A stretch of DNA of 5,870 nucleotides from an uncultured Brevinema sp. (GTDB taxonomy: Bacteria > Spirochaetota > Brevinematia > Brevinematales > Brevinemataceae). The translations under genes and the position numbers were made by a program. Below the pieces are notes generated by a model. The model made no database searches. It saw only the letters and a program-made list of their open reading frames with translations, and had not been told where the DNA came from. The first letter of the stretch is position 1; each line of letters opens with the position of its first letter. This document shows, one piece after another, positions 1 through 5,870 of the stretch. The stretch covers positions 1-5,870 of the forward strand of contig CAMQSH010000121.1 in the NCBI GenBank assembly GCA_947036575.1. Direction: 5' to 3'.

Positions 1-839
1 GGAGTGAAAATATCCATCATACGCATACTAAGATTTTTAGGACCACGTTCTAATTGTATTTGTTGATTAGGGAAAATAGGGGTAAGGTTTGAGAAAAGAG
101 TTCTTTTACGAGCAATTTCTGCAGATTTTTCATTAATGCTTTCTACACGAAGCATGGCAAAGAATTTTTCTTCTTCAGATTTTTGAGGAGGGCGTATTTG
201 CCCTTGAAGGACATCACCACTTCTTAAGCGAAAAAGTGATATTTGGGAAGGTGAGACATAAATATCATCGGAACTTGGTAGATAACTATATCGAGGAGAT
301 CTTAGGAATCCAAATCCACCATCTATGAGTTGTAATGTACCACCACCATAGATAATACCTTTATTGTCTGTATGTTTTCTCAAAATAGTATAAACTAGTT
401 CTTGAGTATGCATACTTTCACAGTTTTCTAATTTAAGATGATCTGCAATGATAAGTAATTCTGTAATACCTAATTGTTTTAATTGATTAATAAATAAAAA
501 TTTAAAATCTTCTGAGAATACTTGCTCTTTGATTTTTTTAGGATCGCTAGATCTTTCATAAAGACTAAAAAGTTGTTTTCCATATTGTTCAAAATCTACT
601 GTTACTGTTGGATATTCTTCTTCTGCGTGTTTATGGGAAGAAGATTTTTTTGAGGCACTAGAAGAGTAAGTGTTATTTTTTTTAACTTGAAACTCACTTT
701 TAGGTATTTTAAGTTTTATTTTTGGAGGCTTGGGGGATTCTTCAGAAATTTGCTTAGATTCTATCTTTTCTGTAGATGTGGGGGGAGTTATTACCTGTTC
801 GGATGAATCTTCTATATTTTTTTTAGGTTGGGGAGTCAT
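1..839 (-). CDS. rho: Transcription termination factor Rho, N-terminal part (3' end outside window)
   Basis: Rho is a hexameric RNA-dependent ATPase/helicase that ends transcription in the cytoplasm. The first 279 codons are visible; the frame is open at the left edge, so this is truncated by the window, not broken. Residues 1-115 form a low-complexity Lys/Ser/Glu/Pro-rich extension absent from E. coli Rho. Residues about 118-157 match the Rho N-terminal helical domain (ELLIIADHLKLEN). Residues about 162-240 are the cold-shock-like primary RNA-binding domain, with GGFGFLRS (F176 and F178 equal E. coli F62 and F64), DDIYVSPSQI (Y194 equals Y80) and GQIRPP. E. coli Y110 is replaced by F226. LFSNLTPIFPN and LERG follow, and the window ends just before the Walker A region. 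The ATG at 839 has AGAGGT upstream at good spacing. It is the third gene after cca and mscS, 110 bp below mscS. Identification is by alignment from memory to E. coli Rho and is very secure; the ATPase domain is not visible. Confidence 0.96.
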   Translation of the reverse strand, partial: MTPQPKKNIEDSSEQVITPPTSTEKIESKQISEESPKPPKIKLKIPKSEFQVKKNNTYSSSASKKSSSHKHAEEEYPTVTVDFEQYGKQLFSLYERSSDPKKIKEQVFSEDFKFLFINQLKQLGITELLIIADHLKLENCESMHTQELVYTILRKHTDNKGIIYGGGTLQLIDGGFGFLRSPRYSYLPSSDDIYVSPSQISLFRLRSGDVLQGQIRPPQKSEEEKFFAMLRVESINEKSAEIARKRTLFSNLTPIFPNQQIQLERGPKNLSMRMMDIFT

Positions 840-891
840 GAAATACCTCTGATTGGATTTGGAAATTTTGAATTTTATAAAGGGAGTAGTG

Positions 892-936
892 TTAAGATAT
901 GATATAAATACTATATATAAATACATCATATCTTAA
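892..936. repeat. Perfect 12-bp inverted repeat with nested direct repeat, upstream of rho
   Basis: TTAAGATATGAT at 892-903 and its exact reverse complement ATCATATCTTAA at 925-936 flank a 21-base spacer. ATATAAATAC occurs twice, at 902-911 and 915-924, so the direct repeats overlap the first arm and fill the spacer. The element lies between the mscS stop codon (950) and the rho start (839). In RNA it could form an AT-only hairpin in the mscS 3' end or the rho leader. No U-run follows on either strand, so it is a poor intrinsic terminator. It could be an operator, an mRNA-stabilising stem or a processing site. The repeats are seen directly; the role is inference. Confidence 0.6.
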
Positions 937-949
937 TTTATCTAAATAG

Positions 950-2182
950 TCAAGCTTTGTCTTTTAAATGCACAATATTTTCATCAATACCAAAACGAAT
1001 ACGATGATTGGCAAATAATTTAACAACTTCCTGTTGTACAGAATCTGTAGTAGACATTTTATTCAAAGGAGAGCTAATATAAAAAGATAATCTAAAAGAA
1101 TAAAAATTACCCTTAGGCTCTATGAAAAATATATAAGGAGCTGGGTAAGTAAGTGTAGAAGGCGTGACTGTCACTGCTTGTATTAATAATTCTTTAACAC
1201 TTTCTACATTAGCATCTTCCATATATGTTTTATAAAAGAGATTCACACGGCTTCTTTTTACAGGTTGTGATAAGTTGGTGATAATCATTTTGGAAAGCAC
1301 ACCATTTGGAATAGCGATAATTTCTTCATCAAAAGTACGTAATTTGGTGCTACGATATCCAATTTGAAAAATAATACCTTCATTATTGTTATCTAAAATA
1401 ACATAATCACCTTCTGTATAAGTTTCATCGAGCATTAAAGATATACCTCCAACAAGGTGAGATAAGGAATCTTGGAGGGCAAGACCGACGACGATACCCA
1501 CAATACCCAAACCTGCTAAGATAGGTCCAAGCTCAACACCCCAAAGTCCTAACAGAATAGTAATAAAAAATAAAAACCAAGTAGCATGGATAGCACGAGA
1601 AATAACAATAAAAGCATTTTTGTTTTTAAAAAATTTCATTTTTGTACCAGGTTTGTGAGAGATCAGGATAGCTCTTGTATAGATAGAAATGATTTTATTG
1701 GTAATAATATAAAAAATCCATAATAAAATAGAAAAAGAACATCCTTTAATGAGGTGAGCTATAGGTTTTGGGATTGCTAAGACATCTACTCCTACAATAA
1801 TCCCCAGCAACAATCCTGTGAAGATGAATCGGGATGATAGGAAGGTATGTAGTAATCTTCTCCCAAGATGCTTTTTCATGTTTTTAGGATTTTGAGTAAA
1901 AATATAAATAATAAGGCGTAAGAAAATTGTCAATATAAAAACAGAAATAACAACAAATAGAAAAATAGCATAAGGATTTTCTTGGATAATATTATAGATA
2001 ATTTGAATGATAGAATTGGATGATTTACCCATTAAAGATACAATAACTTCTAATAGCATCGTATTAGAAAAAGTAGTATTTGAAAGTGTTCCAACAGCTT
2101 CAGGATCAATAATATTAGAAATATCAGTATTGGTTGTTGCAACAGTACTGCTTTGCAACTTTTTTAAGAGGGCAGGTAACAT
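950..2182 (-). CDS. MscS-family mechanosensitive ion channel
   Basis: This 410-residue inner-membrane protein is a small-conductance mechanosensitive channel, which in this family opens under membrane tension and releases solutes on hypo-osmotic shock. Residues 1-65 are a polar N-terminal region. Hydrophobic segments lie at about 70-96, 117-137, 144-168 and 190-214. The pore helix equivalent to MscS TM3 is at about 218-246 and is rich in Gly/Ala (LAGLGIVGIVVGLALQDSLS). The cytoplasmic beta domain follows (LMLDETYTEGDYVIL, then RTFDEEIIAIPNG and NLSQP at 282-307), then an alpha/beta region to the C-terminus. It is longer than E. coli MscS (286 residues) because of about two extra N-terminal membrane helices, as in many MscS-like proteins. 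The ATG at 2182 is preceded by AAAGGA about 6 bases upstream. The gene starts 42 bp after cca and is probably co-transcribed with it. The fold is secure; the exact subfamily and ion preference are not. Confidence 0.94.
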   Translation of the reverse strand: MLPALLKKLQSSTVATTNTDISNIIDPEAVGTLSNTTFSNTMLLEVIVSLMGKSSNSIIQIIYNIIQENPYAIFLFVVISVFILTIFLRLIIYIFTQNPKNMKKHLGRRLLHTFLSSRFIFTGLLLGIIVGVDVLAIPKPIAHLIKGCSFSILLWIFYIITNKIISIYTRAILISHKPGTKMKFFKNKNAFIVISRAIHATWFLFFITILLGLWGVELGPILAGLGIVGIVVGLALQDSLSHLVGGISLMLDETYTEGDYVILDNNNEGIIFQIGYRSTKLRTFDEEIIAIPNGVLSKMIITNLSQPVKRSRVNLFYKTYMEDANVESVKELLIQAVTVTPSTLTYPAPYIFFIEPKGNFYSFRLSFYISSPLNKMSTTDSVQQEVVKLFANHRIRFGIDENIVHLKDKA

Positions 2183-2224
2183 GTTCGTTCCTTTTGATAG
2201 GCATTTATTTGATGATGTAGCTAT

Positions 2225-3613
2225 CTAATTATTTTTTTTTATAAATGAAGAAGCTTCAGATTTTAAAGAGTCATAGTTATTTATTTTTGGATCATCTAAT
2301 ACTAATTCTAATAAATAATTAAGGATTTGTCCAATAATAGGTGAAGGTTTTAATTTAAATAATTCCATTAACTGAGTACCATTGATATTTAGGTCTGAAA
2401 CTTTTAAAGCAGCATCATCTTTTAATATGTTATCAATACGTTTACGAAATTCATGAAGTATATAAGGGCTATTTTTTTTAGTACCACTACCACTACGATC
2501 GGCTTCTCTCAGTCTAAATAATAAATTTAAAAAATCAATGTCACCATCAAAACGTTTTAAAAATCGTCTTATGGCACCGTCATTCCAGTCACTAGTATAA
2601 TAAAACATATGTAATTCTACTAATAATACGCATTTACTAATTTCTTCATTAGAAAACTTTAGTCGTTTCATCAAATTTTTAGTCATTTTAGCACCGATAA
2701 TTTCATGATTATAAAAAACATTTCCATTACCAATTTTTAAAGCAAATTTTTTAGCACGAGGTTTTCCAATATCATGTAATAATGCTGCTAATCGTCCTAT
2801 CATATCATCTATACTCATATGATTACAGGTTTCTACATTATGCCTGTAAACATCATATTTATGGAATTCATTTTGGTCTATACCATAACCTTCTTCTAAT
2901 TCAGGTAGTATTATCGGTAATAAGGTAAGTTCATGTAATAAATCAAATCCAATAGAAGGTTTTTTACTTGTTAGCATTTTCATGATTTCATCACGGATAC
3001 GTTCTTGAGAAACATCTTTAATATTTGGTGCTAATTCTTTGATGGCATTTAAGGTGGGTGTATCGATATGATATTCTAGTTTTGTTGCAAAACGACAAGC
3101 TCTAAGCATTCGTAAGGCGTCTTCACCAAAACGATGTGTAGGCTCACCAACAGTTCTAATTATTTTTTTTTGGATATCTTCTTGTCCATTAAAAGGATCG
3201 ATGATTTCTCTTGTAAGTGGGTCTACAGCTATGGCATTAATAGTAAAATCTCTACGAGATAGATCTTCTTCAAGAGAATTAGTAAAAGATACTTGATCAG
3301 GGTGTCTATTATCAGAATAACTACCATCTATTCGATAACTTGTGATTTCATAATGTTTTTTATCAATAACTAGTGTCAATGTTCCATGAGCTAACCCTGT
3401 AGGTATTAGAATATAATTTTTATCCTGTTGAAATATTTTTTGTATTTGTTCAGGAGTAGCTGATGTAGCTAGATCAAAATCAGAAACCTGTTCGCCTCTT
3501 AAAGAATCTCGAACAGCTCCACCAACTAATCTTAATTCATAATTATGAGATGAAAGTGTATTGGATATATTAATAATATCCTGAGGAATATGGTGATCAA
3601 ATAGTTTCTGCAC
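2225..3613 (-). CDS. cca: CCA tRNA nucleotidyltransferase (class II, with HD domain)
   Basis: This cytoplasmic enzyme adds or repairs the 3' CCA of tRNAs from CTP and ATP without a nucleic-acid template. Numbered from the GTG at 3613 (462 residues), the head domain holds LVGGAVRDSL (G31, G32, R35, D36) and the metal-binding pair D45/D47 in SDFDLAT. TGLAHGTLTLV is at 72-82, SRRDFTINAIA at 119-129, and the nucleotide-selecting EDALR at 164-168 (E164, D165, R168). The SQERIRDEI neck motif starts at 202. An HD domain follows, with H258 and H280/D281 in LLHDIGKP and a further His in YNHE. The poly(A)-polymerase signature, a GRRF-type stretch, is absent; TGLAHGT takes its place, which favours CCA addition over poly(A) polymerase. 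A TTG at 3625 is in frame but has no ribosome-binding site and lies about 7 bases from the predicted transcript start. The GTG has GGAGAG just upstream, so I prefer it. First gene of the leftward unit. A split CC-adding/A-adding system cannot be excluded from this window. Confidence 0.93.
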   Translation of the reverse strand: MQKLFDHHIPQDIINISNTLSSHNYELRLVGGAVRDSLRGEQVSDFDLATSATPEQIQKIFQQDKNYILIPTGLAHGTLTLVIDKKHYEITSYRIDGSYSDNRHPDQVSFTNSLEEDLSRRDFTINAIAVDPLTREIIDPFNGQEDIQKKIIRTVGEPTHRFGEDALRMLRACRFATKLEYHIDTPTLNAIKELAPNIKDVSQERIRDEIMKMLTSKKPSIGFDLLHELTLLPIILPELEEGYGIDQNEFHKYDVYRHNVETCNHMSIDDMIGRLAALLHDIGKPRAKKFALKIGNGNVFYNHEIIGAKMTKNLMKRLKFSNEEISKCVLLVELHMFYYTSDWNDGAIRRFLKRFDGDIDFLNLLFRLREADRSGSGTKKNSPYILHEFRKRIDNILKDDAALKVSDLNINGTQLMELFKLKPSPIIGQILNYLLELVLDDPKINNYDSLKSEASSFIKKNN

Positions 3614-3617
3614 ACAT

Positions 3618-3623
3618 CTCTCC
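3618..3623 (-). promoter_or_regulatory. Ribosome-binding site that decides the cca start
   Basis: On the minus strand GGAGAG lies four bases before the GTG at 3613 (six bases after its GGAG core). It lies inside the reading frame if translation began at the TTG at 3625, which itself has only AT-rich sequence without purine-rich pairing upstream. This makes the GTG the more likely start. An ATG at 3617 overlaps the site but is out of frame. Confidence 0.6.
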
Positions 3624-3638
3624 AATGTAATTTATGTT

Positions 3639-3667
3639 AGTATATATTTTTTTTTTAAAAAAATCAA
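3639..3667 (-). promoter_or_regulatory. Predicted sigma-70-type promoter of the cca-mscS(-rho) unit
   Basis: On the minus strand the -35 box TTGATT (3667-3662) is separated by exactly 17 bases from the -10 box TATACT (3644-3639). The spacer is T5-A10-TA, a strongly bent or stiff A/T tract. Transcription would start near 3632, giving a leader of about 19 bases to the GTG start at 3613. This is the best promoter match seen in the window and fits the leftward operon. Confidence 0.65.
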
Positions 3668-3729
3668 GAAGTTTTATACATTATCTTTATTATCTTCTAA
3701 TAATTCTTTATATTAAAACATAATAACCC

Positions 3730-3758
3730 TTTAAAATAAATAAAATTTGTGTTATACT
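3730..3758 (+). promoter_or_regulatory. Candidate upstream promoter (P1) of the GH57 gene
   Basis: TTTAAA (3730-3735) as a weak -35 lies 17 bases before TATACT (3753-3758). The bases TGT at 3750-3752 make it an extended -10 of the TGn type. Start would be near 3765, giving a leader of about 50 bases. It is read from consensus only; AT-rich DNA yields chance matches, but the spacing and TGn support it. Confidence 0.45.
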
Positions 3759-3761
3759 TCC

Positions 3762-3790
3762 TTTAAATACAATTTATTTTATGGTATATT
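3762..3790 (+). promoter_or_regulatory. Candidate downstream promoter (P2) of the GH57 gene
   Basis: TTTAAA (3762-3767), a 17-base spacer and TATATT (3785-3790) preceded by TGG (3782-3784) give a second extended -10 promoter. It has the same layout as P1 and lies exactly 32 bases further on. Start would be near 3797, only about 20 bases before the ATG and just ahead of the ribosome-binding site AAGGAG (3805-3810). P2 would overlap the start region of P1 transcripts. Confidence 0.45.
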
Positions 3791-3816
3791 ATATTAAAGA
3801 ACATAAGGAGTGTAAA

Positions 3817-5870
3817 ATGTCTCAAAACAATTTTATCCTACATGGACATTTTTATCAACCACCACGTGAAAATCCTTGGACTGGATTTATGGATAGGCAA
3901 AAATCTGCTTACCCTTATAATGATTGGAATATTAGAATCAATACAGAATGTTACGCAGCTTGTACAAGAACACCTATCGTTGAAAATAATGAAATTATTA
4001 AAATTGTTAACTGTTTTGAATATTTATCTTTTAATATAGGACCAACTTTATTATCTTGGATGGAAAAACCAGATGCAGATCCGAGAACACTCCATAAAAT
4101 CATAGAAGGTGATAGACTTTCTGTATCTAGAAATAATGGACATGGTAATGCTATTGCTCAGGTATATAGTCATATGATCATGCCTTTAGCTACAAAGAGA
4201 GATCAATATACTCAAATTTTATGGGGACTAGAAGATTTTAAAATGAGATTTGGAAGAGATTCTGAAGGAATATGGCTTGGAGAAACAGCAATTAATAATG
4301 AAACAGCAGATATATTAGTAGACTGTGGAATAAAATTTGTTATCTTATCACCTTACCAAGCTGGAAAAATTATATTAAAAGATTACACGATAGATGTATT
4401 AGGGGGTAGGGTAGATCCTACCAAACCTTACTATCTACATACTAAAAATGGTAAATTAGCAGTATTTTTTTATGATCCTCAATTAGCATCAGAAATTAGT
4501 TTTGGTAATTTGTTAGAAGATTCTAATCGTCTACAACATCTTGTTCAAGAAAAATTTAATAGACAAAATAACCAAGTGAAATTAGTCCATACTGCTACAG
4601 ATGGTGAAGTATATGGACATCACAAATCTCATGGTAATATGGCCTTAGCGAGAATGATTTATAATGTAACAAAAGATACAAATTCAGAGCTTACTTTTAC
4701 TAATTATGGCAAATTTTTAGCAGAAAATCCTCCTCAAGAAGATTGTGAACTCTATCTAGGTGAACAGGGAGAAGGATCTTCCTGGAGTTGTGCTCATGGT
4801 GTTGGGCGTTGGATTCGAGACTGTGGCTGTCATACTGGTGGTGGTGAAAACTGGAATCAAAAATGGAGAGGACCACTAAGAGAATCTTTTGATGTTTTAA
4901 GAGATGCCATATATGAAAGTGTAGAGAAAAAAACAGAAGATCTTATCACCAATATATGGGAAGCAAGAAATGATTATTTCACTCCTATGGTACACAAAAC
5001 ACCAGAATCATATGAACAGTTTTTTACCAAGCATCAAAAAAGAAGCTTATCACCATTAGAAAGAAGTACTATTATTCAAATGATGGAATCATTACGTTAT
5101 GCAATGTTGATGTATACTAGTTGTGGGTGGTTTTTTTCAGATATATCAGGAATAGAAACAATACAAGATATGTTATATGCTGTTAGAGCTTATGAATTTT
5201 CAAAAGATATTTTAGATCCTCAAATAGGCGAAAAATGTCGTAATATATTATCTCAAGCTCATAGTAATATTAAATTAGAAGGAGTTGGAGAAACTATATT
5301 AGAACGTAGTGTTGATAGCTATAGAATTCACACAGAAGAATTGATAGCATATATTTGTTGGTTTGTGATTAATGAAGGTGGAGAAGCTCTTATTAAAGGG
5401 ACTAATGAATTTGCTTATAATATAATTTGGGAACATGAAGTATCAAAAAGATATATCTTAAATTTCACTAATTTTATGGGTATTAGTAAAACGATAGCCT
5501 TTCAGTATCGTAATGACAAAGACATTGATGAATTACTATGGCAAGAAATAGTTATGCTTGAGAATTTAGAATTTGATGATACAAATTTTTGGACTAATGT
5601 CAATAATACTTGGAAAATATCTATATTATCATCATTACCTATTTATTTGAGAGTTCGATTTATAGCTCGTAGTATTCAATTTGAAATGGAAAGAAAAAAA
5701 TATAAAGGTTTTGATGAAAATGAATTATTTTTGAATGCTGCTTGGGGTTTAGAATCTCTCTTATTGCCTTATGAAAAAAGAGTTCTAGTGTTTCATTATG
5801 CATCTAGTATACATGAATTTGCTCAAGATATGGTGTATAAGGATGATATAGGAAATGTAGAAGTTTTTAT
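3817..5870 (+). CDS. GH57-family glycoside hydrolase with DUF3536 region (3' end outside window)
   Basis: This gene is open from the ATG at 3817 to the right edge: 684 codons plus two bases, with no internal stop. AAGGAG (3805-3810) lies six bases before the ATG. The N-terminal half is a GH57 catalytic barrel. HGHFYQPPRENPW at residues 9-21 is conserved region 1. GIWLGETA at 151-158 carries the expected nucleophile E156, and HTATDGEVYGHH at 258-269 carries the expected acid/base D262. From about residue 315 the sequence matches DUF3536, with GSSWSCAHGVGRW (320-332) and DCGCHTGGG (335-343), followed by a long mostly helical region. GH57 enzymes act on alpha-glucans (amylases, amylopullulanases, glucan transferases, branching enzymes); the activity of the DUF3536 type is not known to me. 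No signal peptide is visible, so it is probably cytoplasmic. G155 replaces the Pro I recall as usual (WLPE). As far as I recall such proteins run to about 800 residues, so perhaps 100 remain outside. The gene is divergent from cca. Family call secure; substrate unknown. Confidence 0.93.
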   Translation, partial: MSQNNFILHGHFYQPPRENPWTGFMDRQKSAYPYNDWNIRINTECYAACTRTPIVENNEIIKIVNCFEYLSFNIGPTLLSWMEKPDADPRTLHKIIEGDRLSVSRNNGHGNAIAQVYSHMIMPLATKRDQYTQILWGLEDFKMRFGRDSEGIWLGETAINNETADILVDCGIKFVILSPYQAGKIILKDYTIDVLGGRVDPTKPYYLHTKNGKLAVFFYDPQLASEISFGNLLEDSNRLQHLVQEKFNRQNNQVKLVHTATDGEVYGHHKSHGNMALARMIYNVTKDTNSELTFTNYGKFLAENPPQEDCELYLGEQGEGSSWSCAHGVGRWIRDCGCHTGGGENWNQKWRGPLRESFDVLRDAIYESVEKKTEDLITNIWEARNDYFTPMVHKTPESYEQFFTKHQKRSLSPLERSTIIQMMESLRYAMLMYTSCGWFFSDISGIETIQDMLYAVRAYEFSKDILDPQIGEKCRNILSQAHSNIKLEGVGETILERSVDSYRIHTEELIAYICWFVINEGGEALIKGTNEFAYNIIWEHEVSKRYILNFTNFMGISKTIAFQYRNDKDIDELLWQEIVMLENLEFDDTNFWTNVNNTWKISILSSLPIYLRVRFIARSIQFEMERKKYKGFDENELFLNAAWGLESLLLPYEKRVLVFHYASSIHEFAQDMVYKDDIGNVEVF

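Noticed and set aside
892..936. Rho-independent terminator after mscS
   Set aside because: The stem is AT-only with a 21-base loop and no U-run follows it on either strand.
840..949. A rho-specific promoter
   Set aside because: Several AT-rich -10-like strings exist (e.g. TATAAA at 874-879 on the minus strand) but none has a convincing -35 at 16-18 bp, so I do not call one.
2196..2225. Hairpin GATAG/CTATC between cca and mscS
   Set aside because: Five-base stem with a long loop and no U-tract; expected by chance.
2007..2228. 73-codon open frame on the plus strand
   Set aside because: It lies antisense to the start of the MscS gene, has no ribosome-binding site I can see and resembles no protein family; a shadow of the real gene.
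3647..3663. T10-A7 tract as a terminator or origin element
   Set aside because: It has no GC stem next to it and fits as the spacer of the cca promoter.
3842..4039. 65-codon open frame on the plus strand
   Set aside because: It is an alternate frame inside the GH57 gene, whose own frame carries clear family motifs over the same bases.
1..5870. CRISPR array, insertion sequence, tRNA/rRNA, toxin-antitoxin or defence genes
   Set aside because: No repeated spacer pattern, transposase motif or RNA-gene signature was seen; coding sequence and promoters account for nearly all the window.

Overview
The window is AT-rich bacterial DNA, gene-dense, with clear Shine-Dalgarno sites. TGA is used as a stop (end of the channel gene) and Trp is TGG, so the standard bacterial code applies. 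A Rho factor, a class II CCA-adding enzyme and a GH57-DUF3536 protein together suit a low-GC, Gram-negative-type bacterium. A spirochaete is a reasonable guess, but the sequence alone does not prove it. I see no mobile element, CRISPR array, tRNA or rRNA, so this looks like chromosomal core sequence.

Three genes lie on the minus strand and read leftward from about 3630: a tRNA CCA-adding nucleotidyltransferase (2225-3613), a MscS-type mechanosensitive channel (950-2182) and the N-terminal part of transcription termination factor Rho (839 to beyond the left edge). cca and mscS are 42 bp apart and probably share one transcript from a strong promoter at 3639-3667. The 110 bp between mscS and rho carries a perfect 12-bp inverted repeat around a 10-bp direct repeat. 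It does not look like an intrinsic terminator and may be a regulatory element for rho.

On the plus strand, a large gene starts at 3817 and is still open at the right edge (684 codons seen). It encodes a GH57-family glycoside hydrolase with a DUF3536 C-terminal region. It is divergent from the cca operon. The 203-bp intergenic region holds the cca promoter and two candidate tandem promoters for the GH57 gene, exactly 32 bp apart and of the same layout.

The minus-strand genes cover tRNA maturation, osmotic protection and transcription termination. They share no pathway and look like a housekeeping transcription unit. The GH57 gene probably serves alpha-glucan metabolism and is the least characterised item. 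I found no convincing new multi-gene system. The points most worth a second look are the mscS-rho palindrome, the duplicated promoter, the long disordered N-terminus of Rho and the GH57-DUF3536 protein.
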